A stretch of DNA of 64,000 nucleotides from Icerya purchasi (taxonomy: Eukaryota > Arthropoda > Insecta > Hemiptera > Monophlebidae): positions 101,663,164 through 101,727,163 of the forward strand of contig CM077116.1 in NCBI GenBank assembly GCA_039619475.1. Direction: 5' to 3'. The position numbers and the translations under genes were made by a program. Shown here piece after piece: positions 1-15,100 of the stretch. The notes under the pieces are model-generated. The model ran no database searches. It was given only the letters and a program-made list of their open reading frames with translations, and had not been told where the DNA came from. Every line of letters starts with the position of its first letter. Within the stretch, counting starts at the first letter, position 1.

Positions 1-136
1 CATCATTTGACTTCTTAATATTACGGATATGATATTGAATGACATATTACGAAATTTAAAAAATTCGAATACCTAAATTATTTTAAAAATCCTTTCAAGA
101 TAATTACTGTTTTTTAATAATATCTTTAATACTTAC

Positions 137-3100
137 TATATGGAAAAATACTCCCGGAGTAAGCATATCTACCATGATTTGAAATCCAGGATGCGAAGAT
201 CTTTGTACCTGATGATTAGCAGCTTCTGACCTCGACAGAAAGTGAGTATATTCCGGTTCATAATCGTTGAGGAATTTTAAAAATAAATTGATCGATAAAT
301 CTGCTATAAGCCACTATAAACAAACAAACAAAAAACAAAAAACATGACACAATATTCGCGTCTCAAATAACCGTCGGAACTTCGCTTATATAAGAACTAC
401 TTTAAAAAACAAAACTTGGGAAAAAATAATTTAAGTCAAAAACTGAATTTAACTTTAACATTTACGGTTTCCACATTTACAAAATGGAAAATAACAATCT
501 GTTTTAACACAAATATTGCAAAGCAACAAAATTCAAAAGAGTATTTCAAAAACAATAGTAACTTCCTTCATAGTAATATGCAGACATCTACATCTCTCAA
601 CCATTAAAAAAATTGTGCAATATCTTAAATTATGATAATGAATTCGAGCAAAACAAGTTTACCATAAGCATTTACACATTCGATGGTAATAAATAACTAA
701 AAATAAAATTCAAATTCTTACTCAAGAATTTCTAATAAATTATTTTACTATGTACATTACTCATTTATCTATCAGATCAAAACTAAATAAATGGATTTAA
801 AATTTATAAAAACAATATTTACAAAAAATCGCATAATATTACCAACGAAATTAATAAAATCCTCGGAATAGAACTTCAAATTTCATTTTATTAGAATAAA
901 TGTATATTAAAAAATTGGATAATTAGATTATTGTATTCAATTTTTTATATAAAATACATAATACGAATTTTGAACAAATCTGAATTGTATACATAAATTT
1001 ATAAGAATTTTGATATTACAATATATATATATATATATGGGGGGGACGTGAAAGTGGATGATGCATATAAATATACATTATATATATTTACCTTTTCTTC
1101 ACCATCTTTGTACGGGCGAGAATCGAACGGCAACAGGACATAATTCATTACATAACTGAAATATGGATCAAAACCAGGCGGACGAGTTCCGTTTCCCAGT
1201 TCTTCTGGATATGGCCAATTAGTTAATGCGTCTATTAATTTTAAAATTGCTTGAGTTAACGGATACTCCTCACTTCTGCATTCGATTTGTTCCAATTCAA
1301 ACTAAACATTATATTTAAATATAAGGCATTATTAAGATTTATTAACATTTACCTTACTTCAACGTACTTCTTTTGTTTCTTTAAACACTAGAAATACAGC
1401 TATTTCATTTGACTCGATGAATTCAAAAGAAATTCTAATCATCAACACAAATGCCTTTCTTAATTTAATGATATTAAGATTACATGTGCACATGTTTTTT
1501 ATTTGGTTACTAAATATTTTCAAAAAATGTTTTTCAATACCCAAACAACAAAGGTTTTACTTTTATTTGTTGGTGTTAATAAATAAACAGTAACAGTTTA
1601 ATAAATTCGAATAAAAATAAATAATTCTTTCGTTTAATAGATACAAACCTGAAAACTACCCTGTGTTATTCTACTGGTTGTAGGTATAGTTCGAATAAAC
1701 TGATACGATTCTAACGTATTCCATATAGACACCGCAATCGACTCGGATTTTGCAAATGCAGCCAATGTGATAACCATTTCAGCTTTCAACGCAATATGAA
1801 TCGAACATGACATCAAATCGAAAAGAACTTTAACAACTGACCACGTTGTATTATCAAAAAGTTCTAGACGGCTGCGCTCATCATACTCTAAGCAAAACAC
1901 CAATCGTATTTATAAACATAGTCAAAGTATATTGTACACCTAGTCGTTGTTTGAATCAATAACAAAAATTAAAGTGCTCCGAATAAGAAGGCAAAAAATT
2001 ATTCATTTTTTCCTCAAAAAAAAAAATAAAATACAAGAAATAATAAATAAAGAGAAAAATGCAATATGCATATGACATTGTAAGTGGAACCTTTACGTGT
2101 ATCATATACTTTTAATAAAAATTGCGCATAAGAAACGCAATATAAAGTTGATACTTCTCACAATCAGTAACATCACCATTACTTACACATGCTACAGCTT
2201 AATGGGGAAATTAAATTAAATTAACAATATGCACTTACAACAACTTTTAAAAAAGCTTTTGTTAGTAACTATTAACACATAAAATAAAATTGAACTTCAG
2301 TCTACAGCGTACAATGAATTAAAAGAAATTTCAAAAATAAAATAATTTAATACAATGAAAACTAAAAAGTATAAGGACCTATTCAATCTTACCTGCAATA
2401 CTAGCAGTAACCTTTAAAACTGCTCGCAAAGCTCTGATTTCTAATGGACTAATTGCTTTCAGCGAAGCCGGTTTAGGTCGGTATATAACATCAGTAAGAT
2501 GAACATTTTCAGTGCGCAAATTCTCATGATACCTAAATAAAATCGAAATTCATACAGAATTTACAGAGTAATATATACACTAGCTGATAAACTACAATCT
2601 TTTATACAGAACTGGACAATTTTTAAACATTTAAAACGATTAATAAATGTTAGTTTTTGTTATTATCTGACACAGAAATTACACAGACACATCCATGAGC
2701 CTTATTGAAGATATTTTTTCGGTAGTGCTGCATTTATTTTATTCAATTTGTTAATAATTATTCTTTTTTTTTTTCAATTTAAAATGCTCATCACATACAA
2801 CATTGGTATGTACGACAGATAAATTTATTTAAATAAAAATATTCCGACTTTCCATTAAAGTGTACCGAAATAAACATAAAATTACGCTAAAAAAATTTTA
2901 GTCATTTTAAATAAGCAGTTAAAATTCATGTTCTCTTCTTCACGCTCGGCGGTTATTCTCCACAAAAGAAATTCCTCCATACTTGGAATACTTTCTATTC
3001 AGTTTCATGACAATTACCTATCAATACATGCGCACAACAATTAACATCCTAACAATGATAAAGCACAACACTCATTTATGGAAGCGTAATTTAAATAGCG

Positions 3101-6100
3101 TTTCAAGTGAGAAAGGTCTCTACGGTTGCTGCATTGTTCATATTGCGAGACCGAATGTTCAAATGTTAGAGTGTCGAGTAAATTATTTAATTTATAAAAA
3201 CGTTGATTTTATTAAATCAAGTCAGCGGTTCCTATTTCCCCCGATGGAATAATTTTGATAATTTAAAAATCTAGCAGCATCTCAAAGGCCTACTAAAACT
3301 GAACTTCAAATAAATTCAGATATACATTATAACCATAAATTTATTAATGAGTATTCGTATTTACGTAATACACGGTCATAAAACAGTAAAAACACGAAGA
3401 TATACAGATATAAATTTTATCACAATATCAATAAATAACAATTTTAATATAGATTATTCAATCCGAACAATGTGATCGCTAAAAAGAAATGTACAAACAA
3501 TGCTTTTATATTTGGGCAAGTTAATAGTTTAAGATGCTTTTTAAGTTTGTTACCCCATTAATAATCTAACTCCACGCAAGCATAATGCGGTAAAATAAAA
3601 TTATCAAAATTTTTCTTGACGTTTCTAAAAAATCTTTTTGAAATCCAAAATAAATGTAATAACTCTGAATGTTTTAAACTGTAATTTCTGTCACAATTAA
3701 CTGAAATAAGCATTTCCTCTGCTTAACAGTCCGTTCAAAAACCAATATATCCCCATCTACCAAAATAAACCTCTTAATTAGATAAATTTCGAAAAAAGAC
3801 TCCGTAATTGATCTTTCTCCTAATAACATTAAATCATCAGCAACCATGTTCTGATTCCTTTTTTGTGAAAAATGTTTTCAAATCTATTCAAAAAATCCAA
3901 GTTGCCCACCACCTGACTTCCTTTTTTTTTTTTTTTGAAATTTCAATAATTTATCAGAAAAATAAAATATTTTCAAATATTCACATACTAGGAATTAAAT
4001 ATATAATACTGTTGATAAATATGCTACCACTACATTTCAACGAGGCGTAGCTCACAGAAATCGCTTTTTTCTCGCATCTTAATTCAGGCACGCAAAACAG
4101 AACTTTTCCTCCTGGAAACTATATTATTTCTGTGCGAAACGATAAAAACTCCAAAAACTGATTTGACATAAACAAAAAGTAATGTTCGTAAATGAAAGAA
4201 AAAAAAATTGCATTCATTTTGTCTCGGTAAATTAATATTACACAACTTTTTGAAATGTTCAATTATAATTATTTTCTGAAACAAAATACAAAACAAAAAC
4301 CCAAATCATTTATTACGTTACGTTTTTAATAATCGATTGCATTATTCAACAGATTATTTTTATATGTAAAAGTGAATGTTATATATATTTTTTTAAACTA
4401 CAAAAATAATATACAAATGTACAGTACTATAAGTTAACTGATTTTTCTAATAATTTTGTAAATTAATAATCCGCTAAACTATTTATATATAACACTTGGT
4501 TTCATTCTCCTGTCTCTAATTTTTAAAAGTATTTTTTTTTTTTTTTTATCGAACCACCTCTCTGGCCTAAATTAAATCACGACTGTTAAAATTACAACTA
4601 ATTAGAAAAGCAGCGGCGCTTTACATCTAAAATTATGTTTAAAAACGTTCTTTTTGTATTTCAACTAGTAACAGAAGTAAAAAATATACATATACAATAA
4701 TAACCTGTGAAAAGACTCGAAAAAATGATTCCAATTCATACTGCAACTGGTATTTGATTTTAAAAACTTGAATGCTTGCTGAGCCGATTTTTCGCATTGC
4801 ACAAGAGAACTTATGACACTTAAATAAGCTGGAAAGAGAATGGTCGGTAAACCTTGACTAGTATTCGATATAAACTTGAACAGCGCTATCTGAAAATCAA
4901 TAATATTAATATGAAAACGCCAACAACAGTATTTCAAAAAAGAAAAAAAAAAATACTATAAGTAACCGAATACGTTATTATATTAAAAGGTCCAATAGCA
5001 ATAAAAAAATACCTGATGTGATAAGGTTTTGCAGGTGACGGAACTTACGAACATTGTATTATCATCAAACCAGTAATCGAGATGAACGTTCAGATTTAAA
5101 CTGTCCTTTACGTAAAGTCTTTCAAAACTCATTAAAAATATTTCGAACTGACGATTCAGGTAACTCGGAGGTCTCACTGACTGCTGCATTAAAAATTGTA
5201 ATTAAAAAACCATAGTTTAATAAAGTTTTTTTGCATTATTTAATCACAAGTATTAACAATAATAACGGCACAATTTCAAACGATTATACACGAAAATTCG
5301 GCTGTCTTAATTAAATAGTGCAATCCTCGTAATGATTTTAAATACCAAACAACCTTATAGAATAGTTGTCAAAACAAACAAATAATATAACTTCTCATAT
5401 ATAGAGTACAAAAACAAAAAAAAAAACTTTTTGAAACGAATAAAACCTTTTTAATCAAAACCGGTTACTGGCTGAAAAGAGATTATATGATCATTGCATT
5501 CATGCATAAACACGCTAACAAAATAAAACGAAAGCGTAATTTTAAAAATAATATATTAACGTTGGAACTGTTAAAGTTCAAAACTTTGCGCAATTTTTCT
5601 CAGTAACAATTACGCAATTTATTATTTATATAAAGAACAGAATCAACGAAACTGGAAAATGAACTATAAGTAAATTTAATTACTTGGCCTTCAACCGGGA
5701 AAACTTATATAAAAAGGAAAACAGAATTAAATTAAAATTAATTAACAATATTCGCTCACAAAAGTTAACTTAAAAGAATAAATAACAGCAGATATACTGA
5801 AATAAATCAAACGGATTGGCACAAGTGTTTTTTTTAAATTATCCTAAACACAATATGAAAGATGATTACAATATAATATACATATATTGTACCGTTAAAC
5901 AAGCAAAACTAGAAATAATACACGTAAAAAGGAGCACTTACTCGCATGTACATATCAGCCATTTTGCAAGCTTCTTCATTTCGCACCTTTAATTCATGTA
6001 CTACCGCAGGCAACAACACAATAAAGTCAGTGATTAAACCGTGTAGTCGCAACAAAAAAAATTCCTGCAAACAAGCGATTTAACACGAAACTTGCATTAG

Positions 6101-9100
6101 TAAACAACGATTTAAATATATAATTAAAGAATATTACTATGAAAAAATGAACAATTCTTTTAAAAACTATAGCCACTTAGTAATATTCGCTGTCCGTGGC
6201 GCCTATGTTCTAGTCATTCAACTCAATCTACTCCTCTGTAAATCCAATTTATAGAATTATATTACTATCCTTAATATACCAATGAAGAATTTAAGCAAGA
6301 TTCAGTTTCAGCTCTTCTATTGTTTCTGAAATTGTTATCCGTACATTTTTAAAGAACAGTAATATTGTCTCGCTAAAACCCACTCCGTGATTATTGTATA
6401 TTTCGCACTGCTTAACAATATGTTCAATCGAACCGATCTATCCACATTTTTTATCAATTTTTATAAATTATTCAGAGTTTATAAATTGCTTACGGTATTC
6501 TTATACATAGCCTATACAAATTTGATAAATATAATATACAAAAAACTCTCTGTTCACTTTGTTTATAAACCATGTTATGAAATACTTTTCACCAATATTC
6601 TCGCTAATTGTTATTTGCCCGATACAAAGGGATGTATTCCAATTGCGGTAAATTTACGTATTCTGTTCTTTTATTAATACTTAGACCTCCAATCGTCCCA
6701 TCAGCTGTGTAGTTATTCTTAATATTATTACTACGTTCAAGTACTCATTTAAAACATACCGCGCTGAACACGGTTAAATAACAATCGAAATATTCCAATA
6801 TCTAATAGAATAAATCTTATCATTTTTACTGCCCTAAACTTTCTTTTATTCGTTGTAGAAATCATATAATTTCAGTTTATTCGACGTATATCCATGAGAA
6901 TGACTGTTCCACCTTAGTTCGATACCAATCAATCAATCGCTTCATCCGTCATGGAGATATCATGACCATTATTATCCGTCAGCTGAAACATCAAACTTCG
7001 GCAGTGATATCTGTTTTGCGTACATCGAACGCATTTAAGGAAGCTACGGCTCATTCTTTATAAATAGCATAAATCAATCTTATAGAAGGCCGGTCCCTTC
7101 CTCTAGCCCCTTCCATACGACCTTGTATGATGACTATCTCCATCATTCCTGCTCTAATGACGTGGCCAAAATATTTTAATATCCGTTTAAGGACAACTGT
7201 TGATAGTCTGCTTTGTACGACAATTTCCCTCAAAATCGACTCGTCGATAGTTCTTTTCTTCATCTAAGAAACAGATAACAGCCGTCTCCAGAAACACATT
7301 TCCAACACATTTATCTTCTTCCTATCTGATTCACGGATTATCCATGTTTCTGAAAAGTATAAGAAAACTAAGGACAGAGGAAAATTCACTAAGCGTATCA
7401 TTTTTAATGCTTTGCTTATCTAACAGTCGGACCAAATTTTTTTCAAACGTCCCATTGTATTGCGCGTTATTTGTGCTCGGTGACGAATTTCAGCTTCGTT
7501 TCCGCCATTATGTTCTATGACAGATCCTAAATATGTGAATCGGTTCACGACTTCAATACCAGCTATCTCTCGGATTTCTGGCGAGTTGTTTTTAGGCCGA
7601 TTTATTATCATGATCTTTAGATTTATTAATTGTCAGACCGTAATTAGCGCTGACTATTTCTAGATAACTACTCCTAATTATAATTTTTTAAACTATTTTA
7701 TCTTTTTCATATTTCCATGATAATTTATCGTAAAATACAATATTCCAATTCTACAACTTTCAGCGGTTTATAATTTATTTTAATTAATCACCCTTAATTT
7801 CAACAATTAAATGAAGAAATGTACGTAAAACTTTTAACGCTATCTAAACTTATTATACTTTACCTCTTTATGAATGAGATCACTACGTAGATATACAGAT
7901 GCAAAAAATTTGAATACGTTCACTGTGAAACACATTTCAATTAATTTTTCTTCTTCACCTAAAAAAGTAAAAGTGATTACTTTTTTTTAATGGTTTGGCC
8001 AATTTACTTATTTACTAATTATTAATTAGTACAAAATCAGTTATAATTTTAATCTATTTTTATTTTTATTTTTCGTACAGCCATCATATAACGACAGATC
8101 AGAGGATCGAGAAAGTCATTATGCAATCTCAAACATTAAAATTAAATGCCGCCAAAGAAAATGTGTTCTTTTTTTCTAATAAACCACAAATTATTTTTAA
8201 ATAAACAGCGAATAATCATAACTTGTTAAATCCTAACTGCAATAAACCAGTAAGAAGTTGTAATGCATTAAGTTAACTGTATTATAGTGTTTTCACTTTT
8301 ACTGGAAAAAAAACGCAGTTATACCAAATCGTACCAATTTGTAATTTAAGTGATGACACGCGTTCAATATAAGGGGTTATTAATGAAATTCTTACGGTTC
8401 TGTTTTCAACTAATACCAGAAATTTTGTTTATTTACATGCCCTAACAAATGAAAACAACATTCTTTTTACGACTATACAGCATACTTCACTGCAGTCATT
8501 TTTAAACCACTATAATTTTGTACCGGAACTCAAGCAAGGTGGTACAAGTGTAAAATTTGACAAAATAGCCTATTTGACAAATACAAAACACAATCACGTC
8601 ATACTAGTAGCCAATGAGCCAAAAGGTTAATGATTTAATCATGGCATTGTTCACAGTCTCGCAGACCTAGGTTCCCTAAAATAAGTTCAATATTGTTCCT
8701 TGATATTAAACAGCGCCAAGCAGCCCAGCATCGAAGTAAACATGAAATCTGAATAATTACTACCGCACTACCCGTTTAAATAAATTACATAAAAATATTC
8801 ACATAATATTTAATCTTGCATGTCTCCTTAGCTACTAAAATAACACGTAGCAACGCGTAACTATCAATAGCCCTATACCCAATGTACATCGCTATCATTA
8901 TAGCCCTCCCAAGAACATTTTACCGCGTGCTCGTAATATTTCTCCTGTCGCAAGTTTCAAACGCGAAGCCTTGGTCATTATTTTCGAATATTTATTTCGT
9001 TAAATAATACTATCTGTTGCAACTTATTTTATTTTATAAATATATACTAATGATAACATTAATTTTTCACACCTGATTAATACTACCTAGAGAAAGCAAC

Positions 9101-12100
9101 ATTTATTATGCAAGTAAAAAAAGGTAATTATTAAAAAGATAATGAATATATTTAGATAATTGAATATAAAAATAAAAGATGAGTAAATAAACAGATAAAT
9201 ACATGCTGCTCACACTACATAAATAAAATGCAAGATCAGTTATGCTGTTATTTGTATAAATTCGAAAGGATTTAAGCGTTAATATTGATTAAAAATTAAG
9301 AAATTTCCGATGTTTATCAAAAACATCTTACGTTTTGTAAAAGAGTGCCTCCAACCTTTTAAAATAAATCAAAAAAAAAAAAAAAATGTCTATCGACAAT
9401 CTACTTATTTAATTAAATTTTATTTAAAAAGTTCTATGACTATGAATAACTATTAATTAAATATTACTAGTATTCAGAAAAAGGTCGATGTACAACCACA
9501 AACTATTTTATTTAAATACTATTTATAACAGCGACGTTGCAATGAGAAAATTGTACAGTTCTATCAGCTTCTCAAATCATTCTTGAAGATAAAAGTTCTC
9601 TAAAACGTCGTTGATAAACACAAAGGTGATATTAATCGAAAATAGATCAACTAGGCGAGTATACAATCTGTCTTATCTGCCAATTGTGCACAAACACGAA
9701 CGCGATGAAAAATACATACACACGACTAACAATTATATATACACTGATCAGTGAACATAGGCTGGTTGGCAAATTAACTTTTATGAAATAACTGGCTTCA
9801 CTGGAAAATAATGTTCTAGAAACTCTGCAACCCGTTTCTAATGAAATCTTTCGTAGATGAGTGACAGACACGGTGGGACATGGACACTACTGGCAGGAAA
9901 ACCTGTGAGTTTCCTGCCAGATGTTTCCCTAAGATAAGAAATCAAAAATATGAAAATAAATTTCTCTAATGCTCAAGTGCTGTCGAGGCACCGTAAGTCC
10001 CAATCTTATTTATTTAGGTTTGGAATTGCCAGTGCCTCGGGGAATGTGCACTATGCTCAACTAACTCAGTTGATGACTTGAATCACTCTATGTTCGAATG
10101 CCCTGCATTTTTTGACATTCGTACATCCTCTCATACTGATCGATTTAAAAGTTCTCTTGTCTTCAACAAGAAAAACCATGTAGCCTTTTACGAGTATTTC
10201 GAAAGAGCAATGATAGGAGTTCATGTACCATAAGTAGCGTGGTTTCTTTTCGTCACATATTCATAGTTTATATTATAATTTTTATTTGTCACCATATTTC
10301 TTTCTACTCTTCTTACAAACTATGGCTACAGCTAGATTTGAAAATAGTATTTATAAGATTTGAAGTCAAATACGATTGCTTTAAATTACATTTAATTGTT
10401 TTAGATTTATTTACAAATATATTATAGTTTTTCGAAATAGTTATTCACCAAACATAAGATAAAATAAAATTAACATATTTAATAAAATTATTAATATAAA
10501 TAATATATACTTGTTATAACTGCAATTATTATACTCTTTTAACACACAATTTAATGGTTGATGGGACTATGTATACATCTTGTCACCATCCTTAAACTAA
10601 ATGCACATGTAGAGAATTACTATATATACAATTAACTTTTAATTTAGCTGCACAACATTTACACACATCTCATTTCTTCTTCATCAACAAGTTTCCGGCA
10701 CCATTGTAATACAATTTTTCTAAATATATTTTCCCCACCCACAGTGTTGGAAATGGGGTTTAAAAAAAAATCGAAAATAGATGAGAATAAATATGCCATT
10801 ATAATTTTACTTATTACTGATTTATGATGTAAGTTTTACAGCCACTGAAAAATAAATAAATAAAGTAATCGTGGAGCACGCAAACCGTAAGAAATAAAAT
10901 TTCTGAACGCTTATTTTCAATAATATTAATTCAGCAGACGAAACTCAAATCCAGTGTAAATATTAAATTCAATACAGCATTTATCATATGTTTAGAATAC
11001 AGTATGTTTTGCATTAATTCGTACAGATTTTACATAAAACAGAAATTATCGTTTTTCGAAATAAATGTTTTATATTTTCTTTAAGGATTACAATTATACT
11101 ACTTCGCAAATGGAAATAAGCATTTTAAATTTATATAATACGAAATCTATCTATCCCATAAAAGTGTATTTTTAATCATATACTATGCGGCTTCGCCCTT
11201 TACTCGCTAACCCCCAAAACAACGATCTATCATCATTGTAATATTGAAAATTATCTAAAAATAAAACTACAATATAGGAGTACATATAAATATATGTGTA
11301 TATGGCAATATTTGATAGCACACAGGCGATAAACTATCAAAAATACTATTGAGATGTTCTCACTTTAATTATTTCTAGCTACTGAAATATTTTAAATTTC
11401 TATTACGCTTTTATATTAAAAAATATAAACCCCAAAAAAAGGTACTAAATATTTGCCAATTTTTTCCAAGAAAAAAAAATTGGAACTAATCATAAAAGTA
11501 TGGACATTCGTCGATAACAAGATAATAAAATCTTCAATTTCATCATCCTCCTTCAATAAGGGAATAATGTATTAAAAAACAGCTTTTTGATTGGCCAAAT
11601 GATTCATCATCAGGCCAACAAAAAAGAAAAAGACACTCCATTCACTCTATTCCTTTTAATAGTATAAAACTAAATTGCCATTAATTTACTTCACATACTC
11701 CAAAAAACTTTCATATAAAAATTTAATTTTAAATAACGCAATTTGCTCAGCCAGAAATATTGGTTTATTTTTTATTATTATTTATTAACAAATTTTTTCT
11801 AATGTTAGTTGCTATCAAATTTCTAATTTTAATTTATTTCTGACTATATTTGAAATGCCATCTACCGTGAAAACGAAGTAAATTTTTTTATTTTATTTCA
11901 AATAAGTGAACGACATCATTCAAATTACGATTACTTTTTATTACATAAACAACAGTTAAAGGTGTGGAGGTTGGCCGTGCGAGCAAAGCCCTCCGTGTAA
12001 GAGGGGTTGGTGAACCAAATGAGCAGGAAACAAAGCTCCTAGTTTAAAATAAAATAAAAATAAAGAACTAACAAAAATAATAAATAAAGTTACCTTTGGT

Positions 12101-15100
12101 CAGAGATATAGGTATTGTATTCCGCATATTGCGAATTGTCACAGCGAATGCGAATGCCGACATGGCCCATAACCCAACTGATTCCCAATCATTAATTTTC
12201 AACTTTAACTCTTCAAATAGGTCCAATAGGAAATTCTCTTCATTGATCAAAGGAAGTTCTGAAACAATGGTCCATAACAATTATATTTATTTTCTAAAAA
12301 AAAAGTTAAAATCAGAATATTAAAATAATACCTCTAATTTAAAATTTTGAAAATAGTTTTTTCACTTTTTTATTTTTAACGCCATACTACTGCTGAAAAC
12401 TAATCAATTTTAAATATAAACAACCTGACCTTCAGTTATCATAAAAACATAACTTAAAAAAACAATCAAAACAAATCGTGTTTTTCACAATTTCAATATA
12501 GTATCTTTTTTTTCAAATACTTAAAAATGTACTGCAATAGAAGTTTTTAAGTCCTGTATAATTCTTAGTGTTTTTTACTTACCTACAACGTTGCTTAAAA
12601 TAATTTTAATTATTAGTTAAAATAGCTAAGTTTTAAAATAATCTTAACTAGGAATATTTTTCGTTAATGAAATTACTGGTTACATTTTGTTGAATCTTAT
12701 ATAATTTATTTAATCTCAGATTAATTTTCCTCGTTTGTGTTTAACTTAAAACCAGCAACACACTTCTGCACATATTAAAGGAAAAGAACGTCTCAAAGCT
12801 CTACAAAGATTGCATATATTGTATTGCTACATCTGGCAAACCGTCATACTAGCCAGCGAATAAACATAAAAAACCAGATCTAATTGATTTTTTTGTCATG
12901 AGAAGCATATCTAGTAATTATATAGATGTCGAAAGTTACATAGATCTTACCTCGGATCATACATCTGTTTTACTTACTATCAGCACATCTGTAATACGAA
13001 AGGAAAGTAAATATACCCTAACAAATATACTAATTGGGACACGTTTCGTGATGAGCTAGACCAACGCATCAATCTGCAGGTTCGATTAAAAACTATTTTT
13101 AAAATGGAAGAATGCTCTAATCGGTTAATTGAAGTAATCGGATAAGCCGCTAAAATCATGACTCCCCTTCCTCAAAACAAACACAAAACAAGATATATCG
13201 TTCCCTCTCGAAGTCCGCCTCAAGATTACCGAGAGAAGAAAAGATCGTCGTATTTGGCATAGCACGCGTAACCCCCAGGATAAAACTATCTTCAACCGAA
13301 TTAGTCGACAACTCAGTATGCTAATAACAATTCAAAATAAAACATGAGTCTTATTTAAAACACCTCAGTCCTACTGCCGACAAAGAATACTCCTTGTGGA
13401 AGGCAACTCGCAGACTAAAACGACCAGTTGTCAGAATCCCACCCTTACAGGATGAAAATGGCTGTTGAGTAAGATCTGATGAAGACATAGCTGAACGAAT
13501 ATCATCTACCAAAATGGCGAGCGAAATGGATAGGAACACGAATCCGAAAAAAGCTCCAGGTGTTGATGAAATTTCAGCTAGAGTATTGAAAGAATTATCA
13601 AGGTTGGGCATTGTCATGCTAACATATATTTTCAACACGTGTATGCGACTAAAACATGTGCCCCTATGTTTTAAAACAGCTCAAATTATAATGCTGAAAA
13701 AGCCAGGCAAGCCGGAACAGCAAATTACATCTTATCGTCCGATATCTCTGTTACCAGCAATTTTCAAACTTTATGAGAATTTACTACCAAAACGGCTATT
13801 ACCATTATATGCAGGCAAGCTTCCGCTCCATAAATTTCGTTTTAGGACTCTACAATAGTACATTGCGTTGTACCAATTGTCACTAAAGCATTTGAACATA
13901 AGAAATACTGTACCGCTGTGTTTCTTGATGTCGCTCCAGCGTTTGACAAAGTTTGGATCAAGGGCTTAAATACAAGCCGAGCAGACTATTGCCAGGCAAT
14001 CTTTGTCAACTGCTGAAATCATATCTGGACGACCGACAATTTCGTGTAACACATCAGAACGTTGTATCAAATCTCTACCGTATACAGGCAGGAGTACCGC
14101 AGGGGGAGTGTTCTAGGTCCTCTCCTGTATCAGCCATATTTAAAAGATTTGCCAGTGGATGAAACTACAACAACTGCAACATTTGCAAATGATACAGCGA
14201 TAGTCAGCTAGTAGCAACGGCTAAATTGCAGACTGCTCTCGATTGCACTTATAAATGGGCGTTAACCTGGAAGATAAAACTTAATGAACAAAAATCTGTT
14301 CACATCATGCTTACATATCGACATACCGATTCACAACATCATGTATACCTTGACAACCAGATTATCCCACATGCAAGATCCGCTAAGTACCTTGGTATAC
14401 ACTTGAATAAACGTTAGACATGGGAAGTGCATGTTAGGACAAAGATTAAACAAATAAAGATGAAAACAAAAGAACTATATTGGCTTATCGGTCGTGGTTC
14501 ATCGCTTAGCACCATCCATAAGCGACTACTATATCAACAAATCATTAAACCAATATGGACTTATGGCTTCCAATTATGGGCATGTGCCAGCAAATCCAAT
14601 ATTAACAAGATACAGGCTAGACAAAGCGTGACCTTACGAGCAATAGTTGCATATCGCTATTCTCGCAATGATGATGTACACAGAGATCTCGACATACCTT
14701 TCGTTCAGGAAGTTATTAAGGATTTTGCATTAATTCACGAACGGCGTCTACAGCAGCATGTAAATACCTAGGCTGTTAAGCTGTCGAATGTCAACAATGA
14801 CATCAGACGATTAAAAGTCGAAATCCGCACGATCTCGTTGTGTAAATAAATTAAAACTTAAATTTTTGAGTCTGTAACTATTGGGCTACGAAATCTACCT
14901 TGTTCGCAATTACTATATAAGATACGTTCTGTGTGTACTAAATGAGCACCTTAATCCGTACGATTAGATTGTATTGTATATTAAAATTTAAAAAAAAAAA
15001 AAAAAAAGGCCTTCACCACTATTTTATTTTATTTAATAAATTTGTTTCCCCATACTGCTCTGCTTTTGTTCTATTTCAATTTTTATTCCACATACTCCCA

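Noticed and set aside
12096..12323. Plus-strand frame over Nup205 exon 7
   Set aside because: Antisense shadow. The minus strand carries Nup205 homology with matching splice sites and phases.
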